64,000 nucleotides of DNA from CAVWNR01 sp963756525 (lineage in GTDB: Bacteria > Actinomycetota > Actinomycetes > Mycobacteriales > Jatrophihabitantaceae), in NCBI GenBank assembly GCA_963756525.1, contig CAVWNR010000001.1:372001-436000 (forward strand), given 5' to 3'. The notes under the pieces were generated by a model that searched no databases, was not told the origin of the DNA, and worked only from the letters and a program-made list of their open reading frames with translations. A program made the position numbers and the translations under genes. This document shows, in pieces, positions 16,217 through 25,553 of the stretch. Position 1 is the first letter of the stretch. Each line of letters begins with the position of its first letter.

Positions 16217-19200
16217 TCAGCGTTGGGGGCGGACGAACGGGAAGGCCAGCGTCGCCCGGATGTTGGTCCCGGTGAGCATCATCACCAGCCGGTCGACGCC
16301 GATGCCCAGCCCACCGGTGGGCGGCATCGCGTACTCCAACGCGGTCAGGAACGCCTCGTCCAGCTCCATCGCCTCGGGGTCGCCGGCGGCAGCCCGCATC
16401 GACTGCTCGGTCAGGCGCTCACGCTGGTCGATCGGGTCGACGAGCTCGGAGTACGCGGTGCCGATCTCCGCGCCGAACGCGACCAGATCCCAGCGTTCGG
16501 CGAGGGCCGGGTCGAGCCGATGCGTGCGGGTCAGCGGGGACGTCTCGAGCGGGAAATCGGTGTAGAACGTCGGGTACAACGTCTGCTTCTCGACCAGCGC
16601 CTCGTACAGGTCGAGGACGAGCTCGCCCGGGCCGGCTCGGGTGGAGCTGTGCACGCCGTAGCGGCCGCAGATCTCGCGCAGCTCGCGCGCAGGCGTCCTG
16701 GGCGTCACCTCGGTGTCGCAGGCCTTGCTCACCGCCTCGTGCACCGGGGTCACCGGCCAGGGCAGGCTCAGGTCGACGCGGTGGGCGCCGTCCGGGGCGT
16801 CCGGCCGGATGGCCACCGGGGCGCCGTGGACGGCCATCGCGACATCGATGACCAGCTCCCGGGTCAGCTCGCGCATCGCGACGTAGTCGGCGTGCGCCTG
16901 GTAGGCCTCGACGGACGTGAACTCCGGATTGTGCGTGGCGTCCGCGCCCTCGTTGCGGAAGTTGCGGTTCAGCTCGAAGATCTTGCCCATCCCGGCGACA
17001 CAGAGCCGCTTGAGGTACAGCTCCGGCGCGATCCGCAGGTACAGATCCATGTCGTAGGCGTTGATGTGGGTGCGAAACGGTCTCGCGGTGGCCCCGCCGT
17101 GCACCGCCTGCAGCATCGGCGTCTCGACTTCGGTGAATCCCCGCGCGGCGAACGCGTCGCGAAGCGCTCGCACGGCGACGCTGCGAGCCCTTAGCACCCG
17201 CATGGCGTCCGGGTTGGCGAGCAGATCGAGGTAGCGCTGCCGCACCCGGGCGTCGGGGTCGGAGAGGCCCGCGTGCGCGTCGGGCAGCGGGCGGAGGCAC
17301 TTCGCGGCCATCGCCCAGTCGTCGACGAGGACGGATAGCTCGCCGCGCCGTGAGGTGACGATCTCACCGGTGACACTGACCTGGTCGCCGAGATCGACGG
17401 CTCGCCGCCAGAGGTCGCGGGCCTCCGCCGGCGTGTCGGAGGCGGTGAGCATCGCCTGCAGCGCCTGCCCTTCGTCTTGCAGCACGGCGAAACAGACGCC
17501 GCCGAAGTCGCGCAGCGCCCGGACGCGCCCGGTAACCGACACCCGCTCACCGGTGCGGTGATCGGCGGGCAGGCCCTGGTGCCGGGCGCGCACGCCGCCC
17601 ACCGGGCAGGTCCGCGGGACGGCGACCGGGTATGCGGGCTGGCCGGCCGCGGCGAGGCGTGCGATCTTGTCGCGGCGCACCCGCTGCTGCTCGCCGGTAG
17701 CCTGCGCCGGGCGGGGCAGCCGCAACAGCTGCTCCTCCTGCTGGCGCACCGCGTCGGCGAACTCCACTTCGGCGCCGTCGGCGAGCGTGATCCGCTCCGC
17801 TGCGCTCCGCGGCGGCGTCGGGTGTACGGACGGCAGGAAGCCCTCGGCCATCCCGGACGCGATGGCCGCGCGGGTGAGCGTGAGCGACGAGTCGTAGCAC
17901 AGGTAACGGGGCACCCATCGCGGCAGGTACTTCGCGTTGGACCGGTAGAGCGTCTCGAGCTGCCACAACTTCGACGCGAGCGACAGCACCGCCTCGGTGA
18001 GGCGCAGCACCGGCCCCGCGCCGACCTGCTCCGCGGCACTGAACACCGAGCGGAACATGGCGAAGTTCAACGAGATGCGCGTCACGCCGAGCTCCGGGGC
18101 GGCGTCGACCAGGCCGGTGACCATGAACTCGACCAGCCCGTTCTCGGCGCCGTGGTCGCGCCGCATCAGGTCGAGCGAGAGGCCGCGGCGGCCCCACGGC
18201 ACGAACGAGAGCAGGCCGCGAACGGCGCCGGTGCAATCGTGCGCGGTGACCATCACGCAGCGCTCGTCGGCCGGATCGCCGAGCCGGTTCAGCGCCATGG
18301 AGAAGCCCCGCTCGGTGTCGTCACCTCGCCACCGCTGCGCGCACCCCTCCAGCCCGGCGAGCTCGTCCGGCGGGATATCACCGTGCCGCCGCGCCCGGAT
18401 GGTGTAGCCGGCCCGGCGCACGCGGGTCACCGCCTGGCGGACCGGGCGCATCGTGCGACCGTCCAAGCTGAAGCCGTCGACGTCGATGACGGCCTCGTCC
18501 CCGATCGCCAGGGCTTTCAGCCCGGCGGCGACGTACGCCTTCGCACCCGGCTCGCTGGCGGAGAGCACGGCCGGGAACCAGCCGTACTGGCGCGCCTCGG
18601 CAAGCCAGGCGGCGATCGCGTCGGGCCACGAGGTGGACCGGCCGATCGGATCGGCGCTGGCCAGGCTCACCGAGGCGACGACTCGGTAGGTCACGGCGGC
18701 GCGCCCGTCCGGCGCCAAGATCACCGACTTGTCGCGGCGGGTGGCGAAGTAGCCCAGCGAGTCCTGCTCGCCGCCCTCGAGCAGCAGGCGGCGGACGGCC
18801 AGTTCGTCGCGCGCTCCCAGGAACTGCTTGGCCCGCGCGGAACGCAGGAACACCCACGCGGCCGCGAGCAGCGCGACCGCCGACATTAAGCCGGCGAGCA
18901 CGGTGACCCAGTGCGGGCCGTGATGCCCGTGCAGGGTGTCGGTGTTCAGCCCGACGTCGAGTGAGGCATTCAGGGTCCACCGGACGCGCTCGCCCGTGCC
19001 GTGCAGTCGTCCGGGGAAAGCCTCGGCCAGCAAGAACGTCACGACGACCGACGTCGCCAGGCCGGCAGCGAGCACGATCAGCGAACGCAGGCGCGCCCCG
19101 CGGGAGAGCCGGGCGGCGAACGCGCGGCGCGAGAGCCAGAGCAGGACCACGATCACGCCGCCCAGGACCGCGCCGATCCCCAGCAACACGACGTCGCGAC

Positions 19201-19603
19201 GTGTCGTGTCGACGTCGGCGGTCGGAAGCTGCTGCCAATGCGGGAGCGCAACTGCCACGACCAGGGCCTGCACCACCGTGACCAGGGCTTGGTAGACCAG
19301 CGCCAGCAGCATGGCCGCGCGCAGCCGCCGGCGCAGCGCGTTGGCGAGCATGAACATCAGCACCGCGACGAACACGCTTGGTCCGGCCGGGACGTTGAGC
19401 AGCCCGAACACGTCGTCGACGCGGTCGGGCCACGGCCAGTGCCGGATCGGGATGCTGATCAACGACCAGAAGGCGGCGAGAGTGACGACCTGCCCGGCAA
19501 ACCTGACGAAGTGGTCGTGCCAGCCGCGTGGCGTGTCGCGGTGTGCCGGGCCGGCGGCGCGAGGCGGCGGTGCCGGTCGCGGCGCGGCGTCCACGGTCGT
19601 CAT
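16217..19603 (-). CDS. lysX: bifunctional lysylphosphatidylglycerol synthase / lysine-tRNA ligase
   Basis: The 1128-residue fusion has an N-terminal membrane region of several helices to about residue 260. A DUF2156/MprF-type aminoacyl-transfer domain follows to about 600 (VILAPDGRAAVTYR, MVTAHDCTGAVRGLLSFVPWG). Then come an OB-fold anticodon-binding domain (from VSVTGRVRALRDFGG) and a class II LysRS core with motif 2 FRNEGADATHNPEF and motif 3 GLGIGVDRLVMM. It charges tRNA-Lys and moves lysine to phosphatidylglycerol in the membrane, which lowers negative surface charge and protects against cationic peptides. A GAGGGG ribosome site precedes the ATG. It is divergent from uvrB with a 173-bp shared region. 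Mycobacterial LysX has the same architecture. Confidence 0.96.
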   Translation of the reverse strand: MTTVDAAPRPAPPPRAAGPAHRDTPRGWHDHFVRFAGQVVTLAAFWSLISIPIRHWPWPDRVDDVFGLLNVPAGPSVFVAVLMFMLANALRRRLRAAMLLALVYQALVTVVQALVVAVALPHWQQLPTADVDTTRRDVVLLGIGAVLGGVIVVLLWLSRRAFAARLSRGARLRSLIVLAAGLATSVVVTFLLAEAFPGRLHGTGERVRWTLNASLDVGLNTDTLHGHHGPHWVTVLAGLMSAVALLAAAWVFLRSARAKQFLGARDELAVRRLLLEGGEQDSLGYFATRRDKSVILAPDGRAAVTYRVVASVSLASADPIGRSTSWPDAIAAWLAEARQYGWFPAVLSASEPGAKAYVAAGLKALAIGDEAVIDVDGFSLDGRTMRPVRQAVTRVRRAGYTIRARRHGDIPPDELAGLEGCAQRWRGDDTERGFSMALNRLGDPADERCVMVTAHDCTGAVRGLLSFVPWGRRGLSLDLMRRDHGAENGLVEFMVTGLVDAAPELGVTRISLNFAMFRSVFSAAEQVGAGPVLRLTEAVLSLASKLWQLETLYRSNAKYLPRWVPRYLCYDSSLTLTRAAIASGMAEGFLPSVHPTPPRSAAERITLADGAEVEFADAVRQQEEQLLRLPRPAQATGEQQRVRRDKIARLAAAGQPAYPVAVPRTCPVGGVRARHQGLPADHRTGERVSVTGRVRALRDFGGVCFAVLQDEGQALQAMLTASDTPAEARDLWRRAVDLGDQVSVTGEIVTSRRGELSVLVDDWAMAAKCLRPLPDAHAGLSDPDARVRQRYLDLLANPDAMRVLRARSVAVRALRDAFAARGFTEVETPMLQAVHGGATARPFRTHINAYDMDLYLRIAPELYLKRLCVAGMGKIFELNRNFRNEGADATHNPEFTSVEAYQAHADYVAMRELTRELVIDVAMAVHGAPVAIRPDAPDGAHRVDLSLPWPVTPVHEAVSKACDTEVTPRTPARELREICGRYGVHSSTRAGPGELVLDLYEALVEKQTLYPTFYTDFPLETSPLTRTHRLDPALAERWDLVAFGAEIGTAYSELVDPIDQRERLTEQSMRAAAGDPEAMELDEAFLTALEYAMPPTGGLGIGVDRLVMMLTGTNIRATLAFPFVRPQR

Positions 19604-19674
19604 CCGGTTCCCCCCTCACGCGCGATCCAACGCACCTGATGGTCGCACTTCGCGGCGTCCCTCAGCGGCACCGG

Positions 19675-19698
19675 TCGCCGGAATCGGTTCGCCGGAAT
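19675..19698. repeat. 10-bp direct repeat in the lysX-uvrB divergent region
   Basis: TCGCCGGAAT occurs twice, separated by CGGT, a 14-bp period. It lies 72 bp upstream of the lysX start and about 80 bp upstream of the uvrB start. It may bind a regulator of either gene or be chance; it does not match the actinobacterial SOS box TCGAAC-N4-GTTCGA. Confidence 0.3.
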
Positions 19699-19776
19699 GC
19701 TGGTCGCAAGAATTGTGTCGGTGCCCGCTCGTACCGTGGTCGCCATGACGCCGAGCCAGAGCCTTGGGAGCAAGCC

Positions 19777-21936
19777 GTGCGGGTGCTGAGCGACATCGTG
19801 CCGACCACTGGCAAGTTCGAGGTCATCTCCGACTTCGCGCCGTCCGGTGATCAGCCGGCCGCGATCGAGGAGCTGGAACAGCGCATCCGCGCCGGGCAGA
19901 AGGACGTCGTGCTGCTCGGCGCCACCGGCACCGGGAAGTCGGCGACGACCGCATGGCTGATCGAGCGGCTGCAGCGCCCGACGCTCGTCATGGCGCCGAA
20001 CAAGACGCTGGCCGCCCAGCTCGCCAACGAGCTGCGCGAGATGCTGCCGAACAACGCGGTCGAGTACTTCGTCAGCTACTACGACTACTACCAGCCCGAG
20101 GCGTACGTCCCGCAGACCGACACCTACATCGAGAAGGACTCCTCGATCAACTCCGAGGTCGAGCGGCTGCGGCACTCCGCGACGATGTCGCTGCTCACCC
20201 GCCGCGACGTCGTGGTGGTGGCCACCGTGTCGTGCATCTACGGCCTGGGCACGCCGCAGGAGTACGTCGACCGCTCGGTGCGGCTACGGCTCGGCCAGCA
20301 GGTCGAACGTGACTCCATCCTGCGTGGGCTGGTCGAGGTGCAATACACCCGCAACGACCTCTCCTTCACCCGTGGGACCTTCCGGGTGCGCGGTGACACG
20401 GTCGAGATCTTCCCGATGTACGAGGAGCTCGCCGTCCGGGTGGAGATGTTCGGCGACGAGATCGAGCGGCTCTACTATCTGCACCCGCTCACCGGCGAGG
20501 TGGTGCGCGAGGTCGAGGAGGTCTTCATCTTCCCCGCGACGCACTACGCGGCCGGCCCGGAACGGATGGAGCGCGCCATCCGGGGCATCGAGGCCGAACT
20601 CGCCGAGCGGCTGGCTGAGCTGGAGAAGCAGAACAAACTGCTCGAGTCCCAGCGCCTGCGGATGCGCACCACCTACGACGTCGAGATGATGCGCCAGGTC
20701 GGCTTCTGCTCGGGCATCGAGAACTACTCGCTGCACATCGACGGCCGCAAGCGGGGCAGCGCGCCGAACTGCCTGCTCGACTATTTCCCCGAGGACTTCC
20801 TGCTGGTCATCGACGAGTCGCACGTGACCGTCCCGCAGACCGGCGGGATGTACGAGGGTGACATGTCCCGCAAGCGCACCCTGGTCGAGCACGGCTTCCG
20901 GCTGCCGTCGGCGATGGACAACCGGCCGCTGAAGTTCGACGAGTTCGTCGACCGCATCGGGCAGACGGTGTACCTCTCGGCCACGCCCGGCCCGTATGAG
21001 CTGGGCAGGACCGGTGGCGAGTTCGTCGAGCAGGTCATCCGGCCGACCGGGCTGGTCGACCCCGAGGTGGTGGTCAAGCCGACCAAGGGGCAGATCGACG
21101 ACCTGGTGGGCGAGATCCGCGAGCGCGCCGAGCGCGACGAGCGGGTGCTCGTCACCACGCTCACGAAGAAGATGGCCGAGGACCTCACCGACTACCTGCT
21201 CGAGCTCGGTGTCCGGGTGCGGTACCTGCACTCCGAGGTCGACACCCTGCGCCGGGTGGAGCTGCTGCGCGAGCTGCGCCTCGGCGAGTTCGACGTCCTG
21301 GTCGGCATCAACCTGCTGCGGGAGGGGCTGGATCTCCCCGAGGTGTCGCTGGTCTCCATCCTCGACGCCGACAAGGAGGGGTTCCTGCGCTCGGGCACCT
21401 CGCTCATCCAGACGATCGGCCGAGCCGCCCGCAACGTGTCGGGTCAGGTGCACATGTACGCCGACACGATTACTCCGTCCATGCGGAACGCGATCGACGA
21501 GACCAACCGCCGCCGCGCGAAGCAGGTCGAGTACAACCGCGAGCACGGCCTGGACCCGCAGCCGCTGCGCAAGCGGATCGCCGACATCACCGACATGCTG
21601 GCCCGGGAGGCCGCCGACACCGACGAGATGCTGACCGGCGCCGGGGTGCCGGTCGGCGGTTCGGGCCGCTCGCAGTCGCGGGGCAAGTCGTCGCTGCCCG
21701 GCCGGGGCGGCCGTGGCGGGTCGACGGGTGTTGTCGGCGTCGGGGCACACGCCGACGGGAAGCTGGACGTTTCGGTCATGCCGCGCGCCGAGCTGGCCGA
21801 TCTGATCCAGCAGCTCAACGAGCAGATGCTGGGCGCCGCCCGCGAGCTGCAGTTCGAGGTGGCCGCCCGGCTGCGCGACGAGATCGCCGAGCTGAAGAAG
21901 GAGCTGCGCGGCATGGATGCGGCCGGCGTCGGCTGA
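19777..21936 (+). CDS. uvrB: excinuclease ABC subunit B
   Basis: The 719-residue helicase-like damage verifier of nucleotide excision repair has Walker A GATGTGKSATT near 48-58, the beta-hairpin YYDYYQPEAYVPQTDTYIEK that clamps DNA, DESH box VIDESHVTVPQTGG, helicase motif VLVTTLTKKMAEDL, motif VI QTIGRAARN, and a C-terminal UVR domain that binds UvrC. A Gly/Ser-rich linker precedes the UVR domain. I chose the GTG preceded by GGGAG at 6 nt; the frame stays open far upstream through unrelated sequence. It is transcribed divergently from lysX. uvrA and uvrC lie 28-35 kb downstream on the same strand. Confidence 0.97.
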   Translation: MRVLSDIVPTTGKFEVISDFAPSGDQPAAIEELEQRIRAGQKDVVLLGATGTGKSATTAWLIERLQRPTLVMAPNKTLAAQLANELREMLPNNAVEYFVSYYDYYQPEAYVPQTDTYIEKDSSINSEVERLRHSATMSLLTRRDVVVVATVSCIYGLGTPQEYVDRSVRLRLGQQVERDSILRGLVEVQYTRNDLSFTRGTFRVRGDTVEIFPMYEELAVRVEMFGDEIERLYYLHPLTGEVVREVEEVFIFPATHYAAGPERMERAIRGIEAELAERLAELEKQNKLLESQRLRMRTTYDVEMMRQVGFCSGIENYSLHIDGRKRGSAPNCLLDYFPEDFLLVIDESHVTVPQTGGMYEGDMSRKRTLVEHGFRLPSAMDNRPLKFDEFVDRIGQTVYLSATPGPYELGRTGGEFVEQVIRPTGLVDPEVVVKPTKGQIDDLVGEIRERAERDERVLVTTLTKKMAEDLTDYLLELGVRVRYLHSEVDTLRRVELLRELRLGEFDVLVGINLLREGLDLPEVSLVSILDADKEGFLRSGTSLIQTIGRAARNVSGQVHMYADTITPSMRNAIDETNRRRAKQVEYNREHGLDPQPLRKRIADITDMLAREAADTDEMLTGAGVPVGGSGRSQSRGKSSLPGRGGRGGSTGVVGVGAHADGKLDVSVMPRAELADLIQQLNEQMLGAARELQFEVAARLRDEIAELKKELRGMDAAGVG

Positions 21937-22087
21937 TCTTGTTGCTGGGCGGCCAGCCGGGCGCCGGTCACCCGACCTTGCGAGGTGCGGCTCGGCCTGG
22001 TGACCTGACACTGTGAGGTGACCGTATCTGACCGGCGCCTGAACGCTGGCTGGGAGCTCACAGCGGGATCGGGTTCAATGACACGTC

Positions 22088-23017
22088 GTGACGTCAGGTA
22101 AGCCATCTCGTAAGTCGAGCGCCGCACAGCAGCGCATCGCTGACCGGCGCGCGGCTGAGGCGGCCGCCCGGACGAAGGCCGACCGGCGCCGCCGGCTCGT
22201 CCGCGTGCTCGCGCCGATCGGCGTCGCGATCGTCATCGTCGCCGTGTTGGCGGCGGTCAAGGCGGCCACCGGGTCCGGGCCGAAGTCGGGGCAGACCGCC
22301 AGCACGGCGGCGAACGATGTCATCAGCAAAGTCACCTCGGTGCCGGCGGGCACGTTCGACGCCGTCGGTGTCGGGACGGTCAAGACGATGCCGAAACCGA
22401 TCACCGCGCCGGCGCTCACCGCCGACGGCAAGCCGCGCGTGCTCTACATCGGCGCCGAGTACTGCCCGTTCTGCGCCACCGAGCGCTGGGCCGTGGTGGC
22501 GGCGCTGTCGCGCTTCGGCACGTTCCACAACCTCGGCCAGACCGCCTCCTCGCCGAGCGACGTCTACCCGAACACGCCGACGCTCACCTTCCACGGCTCG
22601 TCGTTCACCAGCGACACCATCTCGTTCACCGGGGTCGAGACGCAGAGCAACCAGGTGGTGGGCGGCCAGTACGCGCCGCTGGACAAGCTCAGCGCGGCCG
22701 ACGAGAACATCCTCAAGACCTACGACGCACCGCCGTACGTGCCGAAGACCAGCGAGGGCTCGATTCCCTTCATCGACATCGGCGGCAAGTACATCGTCTC
22801 CGGTGCCTCGTACGACCCGCAGGTGCTGCAGGGCAAGACGCACGCCCAGATCGCCGATGCGCTCGCCGACCCGAACTCGCCGATCGCCAAGGCGGTCGAC
22901 GGCACCGCCAACGTGATCACCGCGGCGGTCTGCGCGACGACGAAGGGCGCGCCCACCACGGTCTGCCAGTCCTCTGGCGTGCAGGCGGCGACGGCCGCAC
23001 TGGCGCATGCCGGCTGA
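22088..23017 (+). CDS. DUF929-type membrane-anchored thioredoxin-fold protein
   Basis: The 309-residue protein has a basic N-terminus, one transmembrane anchor (about 38-57) and an extracytoplasmic DUF929-like domain. The redox motif EYCPFCATERW (Cys126, Cys129) follows a beta strand, as in thioredoxin folds. Further features are FHGSSFTSDTISFTGVE, a cis-Pro-like SEGSIPFIDIGGKY, and two late Cys (AAVCATTKGAPTTVC). It is probably an exported thiol oxidase or isomerase. Its stop overlaps the start of the VKOR gene by 11 bp, so the two are coupled, and VKOR would reoxidise its CPFC pair. The GTG start has no clear ribosome site. Confidence 0.85.
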   Translation: MTSGKPSRKSSAAQQRIADRRAAEAAARTKADRRRRLVRVLAPIGVAIVIVAVLAAVKAATGSGPKSGQTASTAANDVISKVTSVPAGTFDAVGVGTVKTMPKPITAPALTADGKPRVLYIGAEYCPFCATERWAVVAALSRFGTFHNLGQTASSPSDVYPNTPTLTFHGSSFTSDTISFTGVETQSNQVVGGQYAPLDKLSAADENILKTYDAPPYVPKTSEGSIPFIDIGGKYIVSGASYDPQVLQGKTHAQIADALADPNSPIAKAVDGTANVITAAVCATTKGAPTTVCQSSGVQAATAALAHAG

Positions 23018-23480
23018 CCGCTCGCAGCGCACCCGGACCGCCGCGCAGCCGGCGACGGCGGCCCGGCGCGGCCTCGCGTCGCTCGTGATCGCGCTGATCG
23101 GTCTTGCCGTTTCGGCGTACCTGACGGTCGAGCACTTCAGCTCTTCGGCAACGCTGGCCTGTCCCGAGAGCACCACCATCAACTGCCAGAAGGTCACCAC
23201 CAGCCAGTGGTCACACGTGTTCGGCGTCCCGGTCGCGGTGCTGGGCCTGGCGTACTTCGTGGTGATGGTGGCGCTGTGCACGCCCTACGCCTGGCGGCGG
23301 CGGTCTCTCGACGTGGTGCGGGTGGTCGGCGCGGTGGTCGGGGTGCTCGTCGCGCTGTACCTGGTCTGGGTCGAGCTGTTCCGGGTGGACGCGATCTGCC
23401 TGTGGTGCACGGCGGTGCACCTGTGCACCCTGCTCCTGCTCGGTGCGGTGCTGTGGGAGCAGGCGACCCGCGCCGGCTGA
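23007..23480 (+). CDS. vitamin K epoxide reductase (VKOR) family protein
   Basis: The 157-residue membrane protein has four predicted helices. It carries the active-site pair CLWC (131, 134) in the last helix and the loop pair Cys52/Cys60 (ACPESTTINCQKV). The conserved Ser/Trp region SQWSHVFGVPVAVLGLAYF is also present. Bacterial VKOR oxidises DsbA-like proteins at the outer face of the membrane and passes electrons to menaquinone. The preceding gene encodes an exported CPFC protein whose reading frame it overlaps, so the two form a disulfide-forming system of the mycobacterial/actinobacterial kind. All four functional cysteines are present. Confidence 0.93.
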   Translation: MPADRSQRTRTAAQPATAARRGLASLVIALIGLAVSAYLTVEHFSSSATLACPESTTINCQKVTTSQWSHVFGVPVAVLGLAYFVVMVALCTPYAWRRRSLDVVRVVGAVVGVLVALYLVWVELFRVDAICLWCTAVHLCTLLLLGAVLWEQATRAG

Positions 23481-23504
23481 CCGCCAGCCCGCCCCGTTCC
23501 CCGA

Positions 23505-23592
23505 CTTTGCCCCGCTGTGACACGTTGCGGGGCCTCGCCAGCGTGTCGTGGCGGGGCAAAGTGCTCGCGCAGCGTGTCATGGCGGGGCAAAG
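23505..23592. repeat. cluster of three 19-mer repeats with a terminator-like hairpin
   Basis: The 19-mer GTGTCATGGCGGGGCAAAG occurs at 23574-23592. A one-mismatch copy is at 23543-23561 (GTGTCGTGG...), and an inverted copy with two mismatches is at 23505-23523. The inverted copy plus the bases after it also form GCCCCGC-N11-GCGGGGC (23509-23533), a seven-pair stem. The cluster fills the gap between the convergent VKOR and psuK genes, and the last copy runs into the psuK stop. It may act as a bidirectional terminator and may belong to a genome-wide intergenic repeat. Confidence 0.7.
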
Positions 23593-24470
23593 ATGGCAGG
23601 GCGCGCGCCGGGCTGCGCCACCGCCTGCGCGGCGAGTTCGTGGCCGCGGGCGACGCAGGCGAGCGGATCGAGCCGCAAGTGGCGGGCGGCCAGGAATCCG
23701 GCCGCGAACGCGTCGCCGGCGCCGGTCGTGTCGACCACCACCGCCACCCGCCGCGCCGGCACGAGCGTCGCCCCGCCGGCGCCGGCCCACACCGCCCCGT
23801 CCGCGCCACACTTGACCACCGCCTCGCCGCAGCGGGCGGCGAGCGCTGCGCCCGCGGCCCGCGGCTCGGCAAGTCCGCTCAGCACCCGCGCCTCGTCGGC
23901 GTTGGCGAACAGCAACACGTTCGGGCAACGGCACGCCCAGGACAGGAACTCGCCCCCGCCGGCTGCGGCGAGCGGCGCCGCCGACGCGGCGTCGACCGAG
24001 ACGCTCGTCCCGGCATCGCGGGCCGCGGCGAGCGCGGCGAGGGCGGCCGGGCGGGCATCGGCGTTGAGCAGGGCATAGCCGGAGACGTGCAGGTGCGCCC
24101 CGTCGAGCAGCGCCCTCGGAGGCGATGCCAGCGCCGAGTTGGCGCCGGCATCGGGCACCATCGTGCGCTCACCGTCCGGCGACACGAGCACGATGCACGT
24201 GCCGGTCGGCCGGGCGGGGTCGATGGTCAGCTCGGCCGACACGCCGGCCGCCTGCAGTTCGGCCACCGCCAGCCGGCCCAGTGCGTCGTCGCCGACACAG
24301 CCGATCAAGGTCGCAGGCATCCCGGTGGATGCCAGCCAGCAGGCGGTGTTGGCCGCCGAGCCGCCGCCGAAAAGGCCGACCGGTGCCGGCGTGTCCGAGC
24401 CGACCGCCAGGGGACCCGGCAGGTGAGCGACGACGTCCACCATCACGTCGCCGAGGCAGACCACCCTCAC
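23577..24470 (-). CDS. psuK: PfkB family kinase, probable pseudouridine kinase
   Basis: The 297-residue ribokinase-fold enzyme begins with CLGDVMVDVVAHLPGPL. GGGSAANTACWLASTGMP lies near residue 36, and the C-terminal anion-hole/catalytic motif DTTGAGDAFAAGF carries the base Asp. The family phosphorylates sugars or nucleosides. The gene lies 52 bp after psuG on the same strand, and together they make the pseudouridine breakdown pair: the kinase forms pseudouridine 5'-phosphate and PsuG splits it to uracil and ribose 5-phosphate. Substrate assignment therefore rests on context. The GTG start lacks a strong ribosome site. Its 3' end carries one copy of the 19-mer repeat. Confidence 0.85.
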   Translation of the reverse strand: MRVVCLGDVMVDVVAHLPGPLAVGSDTPAPVGLFGGGSAANTACWLASTGMPATLIGCVGDDALGRLAVAELQAAGVSAELTIDPARPTGTCIVLVSPDGERTMVPDAGANSALASPPRALLDGAHLHVSGYALLNADARPAALAALAAARDAGTSVSVDAASAAPLAAAGGGEFLSWACRCPNVLLFANADEARVLSGLAEPRAAGAALAARCGEAVVKCGADGAVWAGAGGATLVPARRVAVVVDTTGAGDAFAAGFLAARHLRLDPLACVARGHELAAQAVAQPGARPAIFAPP

Positions 24471-24522
24471 GTCGGGGTCCCCGGCAAATCGTGCAGCGAA
24501 GCGGAGGGACTTCGCCGGGTGG

Positions 24523-25422
24523 TCATGAGGCGTACGCGGCAGCGACCTCCGCCGCCAGCCGCGCGTTGTTCAGCACCAGGGCGATGTTCGCCGTGAGCGA
24601 AGCCCCGCGAGTCTCGCGGTGGAAGAAATCCAGCAGGAACGGGGTGACGTCCTTGCCCCGCACCCCTGCGGCGTCCGCCGCGGCCAGCCCGGCGGCCAAC
24701 ACCCGGTCGTGCAGCTCCCGGTCCAGCTCGTCGGCGGCCGGGATCGGGTTGGCGAGCACGACGCCGTACCCGTCGGTGCCCAGCTCCCGCCGGGCGCGCA
24801 GCACGGCTGCCGCCGCAGCCGGCGAGTCGACCCGCCACGGCAGCGACTGACCGGAGTCGGCGAGATAGAAGCCGGGGAAGGCGTCGGTGCGGTAGCCGAG
24901 GACGGCGACGTTGAGCGTCTCCAGCCGTTCCAGGGTGGCCGGTACGTCGAGGATCGACTTGACGCCGGCGCACACCACCAGCACCGGCGTTCGGGACAGC
25001 GTGACCAGGTCGGCCGACTCGTCCCACGATTCGCGGGCCTGGCGGTGCACGCCGCCGATCCCGCCGGTGGCGAACACGGTGATGCCGGCCCGGGCGGCCA
25101 GGTGCGCCGTCGAGGCCACCGTGGTGGCACCGTCGCCGCCCCGGGCCGCGACCACGGCAATCTCGCGGACGCTCGCCTTCACTACCGTGTCCGCCTCGGC
25201 GATCCGTCGCAGCGCCGCGTCGGAGAGCCCGATGCACGCCTCGCCGCCGACGATGGCCACGGTGGCCGGGACCGCGCCGCCGGCGCGCACCGCCTGCTCG
25301 ATCTCGCGGGCGATGCGCAGGTTGTCCGGGCGGGGGAGGCCGTGGCTGATGATCGTGCTCTCCAGCGCCACCACCGGGCGCCCGGCGGCCAGAGCGTCGG
25401 CAACTTCCGAATGGATCGGCAC
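24523..25422 (-). CDS. psuG: pseudouridine-5'-phosphate glycosidase
   Basis: The 299-residue protein has the hallmarks of PsuG: ALESTIISHGLPRPDNL near residue 20, VKASVREIAVVAARGG, TVFATGGIGGVHRQARE, VCAGVKSILDVPATLE with the conserved Lys, and NPIPAADELD near the end. It breaks the C-C glycosidic bond of pseudouridine 5'-phosphate. GTG 25422 is chosen because family homology begins at once (PIHSEVADAL) and the length is then normal; upstream in-frame codons are of poor quality. It is the first gene of a psuG-psuK unit and divergent from acoX, with a shared 131-bp upstream region. Confidence 0.95.
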   Translation of the reverse strand: MPIHSEVADALAAGRPVVALESTIISHGLPRPDNLRIAREIEQAVRAGGAVPATVAIVGGEACIGLSDAALRRIAEADTVVKASVREIAVVAARGGDGATTVASTAHLAARAGITVFATGGIGGVHRQARESWDESADLVTLSRTPVLVVCAGVKSILDVPATLERLETLNVAVLGYRTDAFPGFYLADSGQSLPWRVDSPAAAAAVLRARRELGTDGYGVVLANPIPAADELDRELHDRVLAAGLAAADAAGVRGKDVTPFLLDFFHRETRGASLTANIALVLNNARLAAEVAAAYAS

Positions 25423-25553
25423 GGGCCTATTCTCCCCGCATTCTCCGTCGTCGTCGGCACGCGGATGATGGGGGCTGCAACCCTGCCGCAACCGTTCCGG
25501 TTCGCCCGTCCGCGGGCGAGGCTGTCGACGTCGGGAAGCGAGGAGGTGCACGG

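Noticed and set aside
21966..22023. GGTCACC/GGTGACC words after uvrB as a possible hairpin or operator
   Set aside because: Seven-base arms with a 26-base loop and no consistent spacing; weaker than the other palindromes and likely chance in GC-rich sequence.
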